A DNA stretch of 32,799 bases, taken from assembly GCF_000003815.2 (NCBI RefSeq), contig NC_049979.1, forward strand, positions 16,584,710 to 16,617,508. The letters are read 5' to 3'. A program made the position numbers and the translations under genes. This stretch comes from Branchiostoma floridae (lineage: Eukaryota; Chordata; Leptocardii; Amphioxiformes; Branchiostomatidae). Below are positions 1-11,614 of this stretch, piece after piece; the first letter of the stretch is position 1, and each line of letters opens with the position of its first letter. The notes under the pieces were generated by a model, which made no database searches, was not told where the DNA came from, and saw only the letters and a list, made by a program, of their open reading frames with translations.

Positions 1-523
1 ACTTGAAGGAAGTAGCATGCTCAAATGCACGTTAACATATCCGTGTGTGTGTGTGTGGGGGGGGGACTTAAGGGATACAAGCATGTCACAATGCCAGCTA
101 CCCTGGGTGCCAAACAGGATTGGGCTGCCAGCCAGTTTATCCGGGGACCGGTTCATAACCCGTCCTTGTGCTTTATCAGAGCATTTCAAATTGCTACTTC
201 TCCATTTGACTGTCTTTACATGGCAATGCCCACCTGTTTAATTTCACTGACTTCTACTAAACGTTATATGCAATTCAGTTACAAGTTGATAGGTGGGGCA
301 ACTGTATTGTGCAATGATAAGGGTTTAAGGTAAGGGTCCACATTCGTTGTCGTTGTTTCAATATTTCCATGCACACTGACAACCAGAAATGGCAATCATT
401 TACTTTAATCTCTCAAATTTACACGTGAAGTGGGCGAGAGGATTAATTGGGTGGGAATACATGTCAAGTGGAAAAGTGTATGTGAGAATGCATTTATGTG
501 TGTGTGTGTGTGTGTGTATGTGT

Positions 524-564
<41 letters not shown>

Positions 565-1247
565 TGTATGTGTGTGTGTGTGTATAAGTGAGTGTGTGTG
601 CGTGCGTACTATGTCTAGGTTTGCGTGCATAGACAAGCATATTTATTTATGTGTGTGTAACGTTACATGTGTTTTCAGAAATCTAATCACCACAGCATAC
701 CCAACCAGTCAATTACGATGTGGTGTCATAAACTACAAGAGTTCTTTTTTATATTTCAGTTATACGCAACATGGATGACAAGATCTATGAAGGAAAATTG
801 ACAATTTATGGTCAAAATGAGCCAATTATGTTATAATTATCAACCTACAATAAAGGTCAGTTGTATTGGTTCAAACTCAAAGACCTATGATACATTTTGT
901 TTAAGTCACTAAAGTTAAGTTTCAAGATAGAACAAGGTAGAATCGATCTTCTAATGGCGAGAGTAAGAAACAAGCAAATACAATCTGTTATCCATATGAT
1001 GGCAAACATTTCAAATAAAGTCATATCAAATAATCTCATATCAAACATTATATGAAAAAAATCTGAGAAAAGATCATGCATATGAGATTTGTCACAGGTT
1101 AATTCAAAGTCGTCCAGGGGTAAGGTTTGCCTCAGAGTGAGTGCGATATTAGGAGGTTTGTTGAATAAGTTCGTCAAATTAAAATGAACTTTGTGGGTCA
1201 TTGAGTAATGTGATGCCTAATCCAATCCCAATATCCCGGAAAGACCA
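1..1247. other. 3' flank of gene A, no gene recognised
   Basis: This stretch lies downstream of the minus-strand GTPase-kinase gene. It holds a short TG/G-run near 45-66, a TG-rich microsatellite at about 499-602, and otherwise AT-rich unique sequence. The open frames here are either products of the TG repeat or lack any protein-like signal. A minus-strand AATAAA (TTTATT on the plus strand, about 642-647) could be the polyadenylation signal of gene A, but this would imply a 3' UTR of about 600 bases and is not certain. Confidence 0.5.
499..602. repeat. (TG)n microsatellite with TATG interruptions
   Basis: About 100 bases of TG dinucleotides interrupted by TATG. The open frames on both strands over it (Cys-Val or His-Thr repeats) are artefacts of the repeat. 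Confidence 0.9.
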
Positions 1248-4200
1248 TTAGTTACACGTCACAGCTCGGAGAGTTTTCTCGCACTGCTCAGCCGTTGGTC
1301 GTTTGGTTGGATCGGTGCCCCAGCATGACGTCATCACTTCCCGCCATCCTCCAGGAGCTGGGTAGTCCTTCTTGGGGTCAGGCCGGCGGCCTCCGACAAG
1401 TTCGTCTGCAAACTCCCCAATCCTGAAATGTGTTTCAACTTTTGTAGAGGGCTGGATCAAAGTCTATATTAACGTATTTTGTTTACCAACATCAACTTTT
1501 TATGAAAGCATATACAAATTTGGACTCAGAATTAAGAGATTTCGTGAAAACCATGGGCTTTCGGTAAGGCTCACGTCACATTGCCAAACCGAGGCCCGAC
1601 TGACCGTGCTGTTTGTTGAATTTGAAACGAAAAATAGAAATGTATTCGGAAAATCAAAAACGAGTAATGCCAACGACTATTGTCTTGAGGTCTTGTGTAG
1701 TTTGGTGTCTTTCATATCATACTTTTTAATCCCGAAAGTTGTCCGGCCGGGCCCCGGTTTGGAAATGTGACGTAGGCCTTAATCAGATTGGACAGATCAT
1801 TGGAGATGATATGCTCACAGAACTGGCCAAATGAAATGTGATGAAACGCCAGACATTACCGAACCTGTTTATTGTGAAGTGCTCGGCGTGAGGCGTCTCC
1901 TCCCCGTACCACATCTCCCACAGAAGGATGCCGAAGCTGTACATGTCCGACGGTTTCCCGTAGCGTTTCTCCTGGAGGACCTCCGGAGCGATGTAGGGCG
2001 GGGTGCCGCACAGGGTTCCGGTCACGTCAGCAGCCTTCTTGGTTAGGCCTACGTCAGCCAACTTGATGCTCTTGTCGTTAGTTATCTAAAAGGCATATAT
2101 GTGTTTGTCAGAAAAGCAGCAAACAAGGGGCTTCGATCCACCCAGACGACAGGCATAACTACTTTTAGTGACAGGTCCTCCCAATCTATAGTAGAGACCC
2201 TAGTTGTGTAGTTTGCCATATAGTGGGTGTACTACGATTTATGCAAAATTATATTTTAGCAAAAAGTGGTTCAAGTATAGTAAAATCTGCAGGCGATCAC
2301 GTTGAGGCTACATGTTTTCTTTTTGTTTTTTTTACTACAGTCTCTCACTATTACATTTTGATTCAACCTTTATTAGCAGTACTCACCAGTATGTTTTCAA
2401 GTTTCAGGTCCCTGTGGACCAAACCCTTGGAGTGGATGTAACACAGCGCCGCGGCCAGCTGGAGGGTCAGGGGGTGAACACAGGCAAATGCTGTCTCACG
2501 AGCTGAGGGATTCTTCCCCTGTCTGCCAGGGTTCCTAAACGAAGAAGCAAGTATTGGTTACATAGAGTACTACCACACTCAAGATTGTATTCTAGCCATG
2601 ACACTGAAACTAAAATAGAGGGCATGGTACATGTACCTTTCAGCATTGTTGATTAGGAACTCCTTCAAGTTGTCCTGGCAAAGCTCCATGACGAAGATAA
2701 CCTTCTCATGATGTGCCCAGTATGACGTGCCGTAAAACCGCACCAAGTTCTCATGCTCCAGACTCCTAAAACAAAGGAGAAAAGAAGAAAGGAAATATAT
2801 TTTGATTCACAGTAACAAGTGGTTACCTTCAACAAAAATTAAAATTTAGAATGTATTAAGATTGTAAATCCATCACTTCATAAATTCTTACCGCAGAGTT
2901 CTTTCCTCCTGCATAACTTCGGATGCATTTGAGCCGTATAAGCTGTTCCTTATCAGTTTCAATGCTACTGGCTTTCCATCCAGTTCGGCCCGGTAGACAT
3001 CCCCTGAAGAACCTCGTGCGATGTGCTCCCTCTCTAGCAGTTCTTCAAACAGGATATCGTAGTCACGGATGTTGGTCAGGTAAAAGCAGTCCAGTTCCCC
3101 ACACAGCTCTTCGCATGTTGCCAAGCTTGGTGTAAGGTGCTGCACGACAAGATCGAGCTTCTCCTGCTTTGCGATGGAGTACACTTCCTTGAATAGTCGC
3201 TCGTCTGACTTGATAAGAATGGGAATCGTGCTGAACAACTGGCTGACATACTGGAAGACAGGCTCGACCTTAGCCTTGACAACTTCGTGGACGTTTTCCC
3301 GAGATGTAAAAGATTGCAGCATCTCATCCGCCAGTGTCGTCATGTAGGCTTTCTTGTCGGCTCTGTAGCGCTGCAGACGGCTGCTGTCGCTCATCCTCTG
3401 TGCAATAGCCATCAGACCGGTGGCTGGGAGGGCAAGCATTCCGACAATGACACCTAAAGGGATAACAACCGGTGCCGCAGCCCCTAGCGCCCATTTCTGC
3501 CCAGTAGTGAGAGTGGGTATGGTGAACATGCTGTCCTGCACGTCCTCTACTCTAGTCGACGCCTGTAGCTGGTGAGTGGTGTGCAATGGAGTTGCCATGC
3601 TGCGTTCGATTTGAAGAATGTCGTCCTCAACAAGGCTGAAGTCCGCCTTGAACTTCGCAAGCATCTCCTCCCGAAGCACGTTGAAGGAGTCGCGTTCCTG
3701 GTCCCACATGCAGACGATCTGCTTGATGCGATCTTCCACAATCTTCTTCATCTTGTATTCCAAGATATTCCAGTTGACGTCATCCGGCAACTCATCTTCT
3801 TCCCAAGCCACAAGCCACTCATGCACATCGTCAGACGCCAGGTAGGCGCGGAGATCTTCAACTGCTTGGTCGGTTCGTTCCTCCAAATCCCTTGTCATGG
3901 CCGACTCTTTGGATGCTGCTAACTGCCGTAACTTCGTCAGTCTTTCTTGTATCGCCTTTTCTTTCTCCTCAATTGCAGGGAGCTCATTGTCGACGATATT
4001 TCCCAGCATGACTCGCAGGTGAAATGAAGATCTCTGAAGGACTACTGACAGCTTTCTAAAAGTAATGTATGTTAAGTAAGGCAATATAGTAAACTTTATG
4101 GAACAAAATCAATGGGCAATACCAAGAACATTGATCCATTACTTTACCAACAACAAAGAAAGATTGAAGTAAAAAAAGTTAAAAGATAAAAGAATCTAGT

Positions 4201-7200
4201 TTACCTGTAGCTCAGCTCAACCTTAGACCGAAGGCTGATGGGCAGTAGCCTCTTGAAACCATTCAGGAGCTCTGCAAAGGATTCTGTGATGTAACCAGCT
4301 TTGTTCCAAGCGGTAGCTGCCTATACGTACGTGTGTTATATGTATAAGAAACAAAAGCTCAATTTCGAAGACAACGAAGATCAAGAAACACCCAGACCTG
4401 TACAACCACACTTTCACCGTGATACTGACGCCAGTCCAAATGTCAATCTAAAGACGTGCGAGAATTGACTATTCCAATGAAACTCACATGTGAAAAGTCC
4501 ATAACACTTCCGCTCAAAAAAGACCTTTTGCTTAATCAACCTAGTCCCCCAATAAGTTTTTCTAAATGTCCACAACACACCCACTCAAAATATTTCTGTA
4601 ATTAACCCAGTACAAATTGAATTCTAGAAGAACCCCCCCTCCCATACAGGAATGGACTCCCCAGAGACATATCTTTGTTAAGTGGGGCATATTACCACAT
4701 AAGCATCTCTCAGAATGTAACGTTATGTCAGAATTTCACACCGGGGACAAGTGTCTCGGTATATTTTAGAATTGTGTTTAGCACCAATGGCAAGTATGTC
4801 AGTACGTGTATAATTTGAGATCAGTACGAAAGACAGGTATGCTGGTGTGTATAGATGGAGATCAGCAACAAGGATAGGTATAATGTCATTTGTAAACGGC
4901 GTTCAGCACCAAGGACAGGCATGTTGTCATGTGTTAACGGTGTTCAGCACCGAGGACAGGCATGTTGTCGTGTGTAAATGGCTTTCAGCACCAAGGACAG
5001 GTATGTTGTCATGTGTTAACGGTGTTCAGCACCGAGGACAGGCATGTTGTCGTGTGTAAATGGCTTTCAGCACCAAGGACAGGTATGTTGTCATGTGTAA
5101 ACAGTGTTCAGCACCAAGGACAGACATGTTGCCATGTGCTAACGGTGTTCAGCAACAAGGACAGGTATGTTGTCATGTGTAAACGGCTTTCATCACCAAG
5201 GACAGGTATGTTGTCATGTGTTAACGGTGTTCAGCACCAAGGACAGGCAGGTTGTCCTGTGTAAATGGCTTTCAGCACCAAGGACAGGTATGTTGTCATG
5301 TGTAAACAGTGTTCAGCACCAAGGACAGACATGTTGCCATTTGTTAACGGTGTTTAGCACCAAGGACAGGTATGTTGCCATGTGCTAACTGTGTTCAGCA
5401 CCAAGGACAGACATGTTGCCATTTGTTAACGGCTTTCAGCACCAAGGACAGGTATGTTGTCATGTGTTAACGGTGTTCAGCACCAAGGACGGGCATGTTG
5501 TCGTCTGTAAACGGTGTTCAGCACCAAGGACAGGCTTGTTGCCGTCTGTAAACGGTGTTCAGCACCAAGCACAGGCTTGTTGTCGTCTGTAAACTGTGTT
5601 CAGCACCAAGCACAGGTATGTTGTGATGTTGTCATATATGCGCATGCAACAGATATGTGTATTTGTGTTTGACTGAAAATGAAAGTAATGTACAGATAGT
5701 GGGATGAATAAGTCCATACCTGTTGAACAGAAAAGCGGAAGATTTGAGACTCATCTAGATCTGTCCAGCAGTCCTGCAGCTTCTTGATGGTGTCATTCCT
5801 CACCTCGTCAGCTTCGCCCTGAGGGACTAAGTCCCACTTGTTACAAACAAAGATGGCTGACGTTGGGTCGAAAGTGGTGTCATCCCCAGTCTTCAGGGAC
5901 AAGAGCAAATCGCCAAGCTTTACACGGGAAAATACATAAAGTCAACCTCACCTTTCAGGGTATTCACTGTGATTTCTGAACATCTACCTGGTACTACTAG
6001 TACTTCTATATATATATAGTATTAGTACATATGACAAAGGTATGTTTTAAGATCGCTCTGCGCTGAGACATATTCTGCCACTAATAGATATGTGGGTCCC
6101 TGCACAGAGCTGACATTGCAAACACAGCCAGCATCTAATACCCAAATATACTGCATGTCACTTTAACTATTATGATTTATGTAATCTTCAACCTTTGAAA
6201 GATATGGACCTACCCTGTCCTGAACGCCGCCGGCGTTCCCACTGTTGATGACGTAAATAAAGCCAAACGCAGTGGGCAGGTAGGATTTCACCATGCTCGA
6301 AAGTGTTTCATTCTCTCCGACCCCTGGGGTGTCAACGATTGTGATGCCCCCCTGCAGGACAGTTTGTTGATGTTAATTTTGTACACGGAGCCTATTTATA
6401 CATTTCGACACGGAAGTCAAATGTATCATTATGCACTATGCATCTTTAATGTATAGTTTTCACGTGTGTGTGTGTGTGCGTGTGTGTCGGGAGGAATATC
6501 GTAAGAACATTTGTACGGATTGTGATGATATTTGGTACGAGAGCAGGTGTTTTTGACCTTGTGGTCCTCCTCAATTTTGGGCCTCCTGGTGACCAACCTT
6601 GGCACTGCAGCAGACATTCCGTGTTTTGTGTGCGTGCGTGTCCAGGGGAGTATCTTAAAACATTTGGATAGTTTACGATAATACTAGGTGTTGTTGACAT
6701 GACGGTCCGCCTTGAATTTGGGCCTTCTGGTGCGGCTTTTTGTCACTGCGGCAAACCTTTCTTTTTTCCGTCTTAAAACCTCTGGATGGATTGTGATGAG
6801 ATTTGGTACGTAGGTAGGTGTTGTTGACCTGATAGTCCTCCTCAATTATTTGGTGCATGGGTAAGTGCTGTTGACATCACCTGCTTCCACGATTTTGGGC
6901 CTCCTGGTAGTCGGCCTTGGCACTGCAGCAGATCTTCGGTTTTTGTCCTTATGTCCTAGACACGCTTGGCCCTTATTTTTTGTGATATATATTGTGATAT
7001 TTTTGTGATACATATTGTGGTATTTTTTGTGATACATATTGTGATATTTTTGTGATACATATTGTGATATTTTTGTGATACATATTGTGATATTTTTGTG
7101 ATACATATTGTGGTATTTTTTGTGATACATATTGTGATATTTTTGTGATACATATTGTGATATTTTTGTGATACATATTGTGGGTTTTTTTTGTGATACA

Positions 7201-10200
7201 TATTGTGATATTTTTTGTGATACATATTGTGGTATTTTTTGTGATACATATTGTGATATTTTTTGTGATACATATTGTGATATTTTTTGTGATACATATT
7301 GTGATATTTTTGTGATACATATTGTGATATTTTTGTGATACATATTGTGGTATTTTTTGTGATACATATTGTGATATTTTTGTGATACATATTGTGATAT
7401 TTTTGTGATACATATTGTGATATTTTTGTGATACATATTGTGATATTTTTTGTGATACATATTGTGGTATTTTTTGTGATACATATTGTGATATTTTTTG
7501 TGATACATATTGTGATATTTTTGTGATACATATTGTGGTTTTTTTTTGTGATACATATTGTGATATTTTTTGTGATACATATTGTGGTATTTTTTGTGAT
7601 ACATATTGTGATGTTTTTTGTGATACATATTGTGATATTTTTTTGATACATATTGTGGTATTTTTTGTGATACATATTGTGATATTTTTTGTGATACATG
7701 TTGTGATATTGTAAGGGGCAAGTGGTGAAGGTCGACCCTCCAAGAGCAAGGTGCTTTGGAACGCAGCGGCATGTTTCAAGGAGGGTAGCTAAACAATGGA
7801 AAGACGGATCTTTATGTTATTTGGTATGCAGGTAGCTCAGTCGGAGATATACACAAGGAAATGCAATTTAAAAGTTATATGCATTATTATCAGTATGGTA
7901 TGTTATACATCTTTGTGGTTTGTGGACCGGGGTGCTTTGGTCACCATTTACTATTTCACAGTCCTTACTTTCTTTGCCATGTTATTTTTAGTTTTATTAC
8001 AATAGCTGTAACTTTTAGTGTAGAGATATTTGTGTTTGTATGGATGAGAATACTTTCATATTGTTATCTTTGAACATTGGTGTATCAGTTTGCTTTATAG
8101 ACTATTTCAAGGTAATCAGTATTTGCTAATACATTAATTGAATCATCCCGCAATGAGAATCCCTACCAGTGAAAATCATATTTGCAACACCCACAACCAA
8201 GCCCTTCCAAAACTACTCAGCACTTTGGACACTTGACGCTTCAAACAAGAACGCAAACGTAGTTCCGCAAACGCAAGTGATAAACGAGGGTAATTGTGTA
8301 CTCTTGGCCTGTATATATAGGTTAAACATAGATATCAACACGAATTGTTGTCATTGTAGAATACATTTCCATATCTTCTACATTTAAAGACCTTAATCTG
8401 AAATATTTCATGGAGTAAGGTCTTTAAACTCTTGTTGTTACAGCAAGCACGTCTCAAAATATGTGCAAAAATTCAAAAGCATATATCATCACTTTTGGAA
8501 TACAACGTTACGTCCCTCACCTTCAGCATGGGAATCGTCAGAAAGAGCTCAACCCTATGGTACGGGTGGTCCCTACTACCGCGCCCTTCTGTCTGGTGCA
8601 CGTACTTAGCCAACTGCTGCAGACGGGTCTCTTTGTTCGGGCTCAGCACTTCTTCCTCGGGCTCCGACACACCCCACTTATATGCGAGTACCTGCATCAC
8701 GGTTGATATGAATCTACGCTCATTTTTGCTTAGTAAACATTTCTTTGTCTGAACCTTTGTTTATTCAGGAAAGATCAAATCGGCCTGCCGGTCGCTTTTA
8801 ATTGAGGTTATGAGGGAAGAGGCAAGGGTCAGAGGTTGGTGGAAAAAACCGTAACCTTTTCCTTTCATCCGTTTTTTTATGAACGGATGAAAGTGTACTC
8901 TCCAACCTCTGCTTGGAGAGTACACTGTGTTAGCAAATGCTGGAGGTGAAGTGTAACGTACCCTTTCTCGGTCGCCATATTTCAGCTCACAGATGACGGA
9001 GGTTGAGCTGAGAAAGGAGTGTGGCAGCAGGTCTACCCCCAGGAGCAGGTTCAGCAGAGAACTCTTCCCGGCAGAGGTCTCTCCTGTGTACACAGATAGT
9101 CCAGGTTTTGTATGTTAGGTTTGTGACGTTGGAATCGACCTGAATATAGGATATCTAAACATTAAACAAATGTATTAAACCTTCTTAGTGCATACATGTA
9201 TTACTTATATGGCAAGAAATGCCTTGCGGCACAATCTGAAGCTCACATCATTTGCTGCCATTGGCTGGAATTCTGTTTATCTATTTATTTCATCTTAAGA
9301 AAGGTGAGTAGGTGTCAAAGTGGAGACACAAGTGGACAACATACAGAACAGAACAGAACATAAAACCCAAGGCGTCCAGCGTTAGCTAAACAGGCAACAT
9401 CTTATGTGGTGAAACTACTTGATAATGCATGATAATTGGCAAGTTTATTGCTGCTTTTCTGCCCTCTATGTACCTGCAACCACAATGTGGCACGAGTCGT
9501 CCGCGAGTCTGCCTATCTTCTCGTACAGCTGTGCCCGGAAGTCTGGGATGTTAGCCTCCAGCTGCTCCCTGGCCGAGTCGTGAAGGCTGTCGGTATACTG
9601 GACAGTCCGCCTGAAGAAATCTACCAGTTCCTCGCGTCTGGCGCGATCTTTTCTGATCACTTCTGACACAACGGATGGGACCTATTCAACAAATGTTACG
9701 ATAGTATCCGGTGTGTCAGTCATACAGCTGTGCAGTTAGTCAAGTCCACTTCACATATGTCAAGATGTTATCGCCAAATCGAGTGGTACATGTAAACATT
9801 TTTCGTGTTTTTTCTTTCAAATCCAATAAAGCATATAGAGCAATTGCAAATGGACAAACAACTGTCGGATATCACCCAGGTCAACATCACCAGGGATATC
9901 AACAGTGGTGGATTTTAATAGTTTGATAATGTTGGGTTATGTAACTTCTGCGTAAACACAAACGTTAGAAGTGGTGTATTGTACATGTGCCTACCTTGGG
10001 TAAGCGTGCCGTGCGAAAGCGCAGCTGCTCATTGGTGTAATCAAACAAAACCACTGCTTGTCATTGGTCACAGAGTGTTGTACTTGATGAATGAAGAACA
10101 AATACTGCCTTGCAGTCAGAACGCGTGCCTTGTCGTCAATTTACGTATTTGATGTTATTCGGCGGGCTTAAATCTTAAGCGGCAAATGTTTGACCTTTTT

Positions 10201-10815
10201 GCTATATGCTGCTTAAGAAACGACAGGCTTCGTTTTTCAAGGAATTTTTTTAAGTACATCAAAACGTGAATATGTATATGTATCTGCATTGGGCAACCGC
10301 TTTTTTTGTAGTTATCAATTCGATGCCCTTGCCTCCCCGGAAACCCTATTGGAGGAAGGGGCAATCAAGATGATCTCTCATATACTAATGCTCTTATGAT
10401 GGTGACTAATCTATAGTCGAATATATAGACAGTGAAAGTTGAACAACGAACAACAAAGTCCAAATGACAGTCATAAAGCAATGATGTCTCTAAGGCCATA
10501 ATTATACACCGGTTCCATATGGTAGTCAAAATGATAATGAGAATGATTGTTGATGATAGGATAGTAGTTTTGGTCGTTTTAGATATGTTCGTATTATACA
10601 CGAATATATGTAGTTACGCTTACCATATCGGGAGTCCACTTCGTTGCGCCAGGTTGCTTTGCTAGCTTCTTCAGGAGACAGATCTGTGCATCCTCTACCG
10701 TTTCAATATCATGGGCCTCAACGCCGAAGTGCTCCAAAAGATCACATGCTTCCAACAAAGCCTTGACCTGATATATCTTGTCTTCCGTCAGCTCGTTACT
10801 TATAAAACTTGCCAT
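1248..10815 (-). CDS. Dynamin-like GTPase / protein kinase fusion (DSTYK-like), gene A
   Basis: Twelve coding exons give an in-frame 993-residue protein, all with GT-AG junctions and matching phases: 10815-10624, 9681-9474, 9083-8962, 8691-8521, 6351-6214, 5917-5720, 4320-4205, 4055-2892, 2765-2637, 2534-2387, 2085-1865, 1422-1248. Residues 1-64 form a small helical domain. The GTPase has the P-loop GETSAGKSS (134-142), DTPG (238-241) and NKWD (303-306). Long helices follow, with a hydrophobic segment at about 570-599 of the type dynamin-like proteins insert into membranes. The kinase has GSSGDVY (730-736), VALK with Lys 748, HRDLKLEN (853-860), DVG in place of DFG (873-875) and APE (895-897), so it looks catalytically competent. 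The domain order recalls the DSTYK family; substrates are unknown. I infer a membrane-associated signalling GTPase-kinase. Confidence 0.9.
4781..5635. repeat. 41-bp minisatellite in gene A intron 6
   Basis: About 20 copies of a 41-base unit containing TTCAGCACCAAGGACAGG and TATGTTGTCATGTGT. The first units (from about 4781) are more degenerate than the central ones. It lies wholly within the intron between the exons ending at 5720 and starting at 4320. The plus-strand open frames over it are artefacts of repetition. Confidence 0.95.
6470..6960. repeat. Degenerate tandem repeat, about three long units
   Basis: Three diverged units share GGATTGTGATGATATTTGGTACG, GGTGTTGTTGACCTGA, GGTCCTCCTCAATTTTGGGCCTCCTGGT and CTTGGCACTGCAGCAG-like blocks in the same order. 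A further related block (GACGGATCT..TTATTTGGTATGCAGGTAGCTC) occurs at about 7803-7840, so the repeat brackets the 23-bp minisatellite. The pattern is like non-autonomous transposon-derived repeats of invertebrate genomes, but no terminal repeats could be defined. Confidence 0.6.
6977..7712. repeat. 23/24-bp minisatellite in gene A intron 4
   Basis: About 31 copies of GTGATACATATTGTGATA joined by T-runs of 5-8 bases, giving a 23-24 base period. It lies in the intron between the exons ending at 8521 and starting at 6351. Long minus-strand open frames (up to about 300 codons of a Tyr-His-Asn-Met repeat) run through it in all three frames. They reflect the absence of stops in the unit, not a gene. 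Confidence 0.95.
8862..8926. repeat. Two adjacent hairpins in gene A intron 3
   Basis: Hairpin one has perfect 12-base arms (CTTTCATCCGTT, 8862-8873; AACGGATGAAAG, 8882-8893). Hairpin two has perfect 14-base arms (AGTGTACTCTCCAA, 8892-8905; TTGGAGAGTACACT, 8913-8926). The loops are 8 and 7 bases. AGAGGTTGG at 8831-8839 could also pair with CCAACCTCT at 8902-8910, giving a competing fold. Confidence 0.85.
10624..10815 (-). CDS. Gene A exon 1: N-terminal helical domain
   Basis: This exon encodes 64 residues beginning MASFISNELTEDK and ending TPDM, with a consensus GTAAGC donor in phase 0. The predicted helices carry regularly spaced Leu and a GV..HDIETVEDA turn. I do not recognise the domain. 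It is similar in position and in its LT(E/D)-start to the first exon of gene B, so the two may be diverged versions of one small protein-interaction domain. A decayed copy of this exon lies at 30124-30265. Confidence 0.85.
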
Positions 10816-11407
10816 TGTTGTTACAGCATGTTCAACCAACAGCTGCGGGCGAGAATTGTGATAATTTGTTCTACTGTAGCTAAAAATACGTCTCAAGGCA
10901 TGGCTACCTACGGATGTTCAGGTTTGCTATCCGATCACGTGCAAAGTTATAAAACATTGACATCCAATCAGGTCGCAACAGCTCATACAACCAGACGTAT
11001 TTAACACTTTGCTTTAAATTGCTTCACCATTGAAATTAGCAACACGACACCGTGACTGTTTTCATCTTCCTGTGAATGCCGAGGTACGGCTTAGTATTAA
11101 ATCCTTCCGGCATAACAATATAACATTTGAATATGTAGTAGTAATCCGATGTAGAGTTAACTTACACATCCATGTAAGATATATTTTTTATTCTAAACTT
11201 ACGTAACATATGGCTCCCATGGTTCTTCACGTATACAAAGATAGGAGAAATGTAATCGTACCCATGATGTAAGGTTTCCGTGATAACTAGTTGCTAAACC
11301 ATGTATTGTCTTCAGTCTTATTTCACTGCGACTAAAGTAACAGAACAGTAATTTCACAGTCCACAAATAACGTTGGGACTTTTGCCATGTTTTTCTCCCA
11401 GGCAGAC
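10816..11407. promoter_or_regulatory. Putative bidirectional promoter between genes A and B
   Basis: Only 592 bases separate the two start codons, which face outward. The segment has an E-box CACGTG (10936-10941), a plus-oriented TATAAAA (10948-10954) and a CCAAT box in ATCCAATCAGGTCGC (CCAAT at 10964-10968). The same CCAAT context and neighbouring blocks recur at 30348-30400 between the duplicated first exons. Gene B translation starts six bases after a pyrimidine-rich splice acceptor (AG at 11400-11401), so its transcript probably begins with a 5' UTR exon in this region. Promoter activity is inferred. Confidence 0.6.
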
Positions 11408-11614
11408 ATGGCCGACGGTACTGCTACTGCCCACGGTCAAGATGAAAAGAAAATTGAGCTAACAGACGAAACCATTGCAAAATGTAACGTTCCAAGAGCC
11501 AGGAAGATTTCCAGAGAACACAACATCCCCATTGGTGATCTACGAGAGCTCGAAGATATGCGACAGCGATTCCGTCAACACTTGAGACAGAGAACAAGAC
11601 AGGCACACAAAGAG
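11408..11614 (+). CDS. Gene B exon 1: N-terminal helical domain
   Basis: This exon encodes 69 residues starting MADGTATAHG and ends in phase 0 at GAG|GTAGAT. It is rich in Arg, Gln and Lys helices (ARKISREHNIPIGDL, then a DMRQRF helix). I do not recognise the fold; it is loosely reminiscent of small helix-turn-helix adaptor domains. An intact homologue lies at 32198-32410, which supports both the start codon and the donor site. Confidence 0.88.

Noticed and set aside
389-778. Cys-Val repeat open frame
   Set aside because: Translation of a TG microsatellite.
3076-3922. Open frames on both strands within the long exon of gene A
   Set aside because: Shadows of the true frame (2892-4055), which aligns with gene B exon 7 and has matching splice phases.
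4847-5388. Open frames over the 41-bp repeat
   Set aside because: Repeat artefact within an intron of gene A, on the opposite strand, no splice or family support.
6977-7712. CRISPR array or bacterial operator array
   Set aside because: Units are contiguous without unique spacers and the gene context is eukaryotic with introns.
6846-7779. Minus-strand open frames of 247-308 codons with Tyr-His-Asn-Met/Ile-Ser-Gln repeats
   Set aside because: They arise from a stop-free minisatellite unit, run in all three frames, and lie in an intron of gene A.
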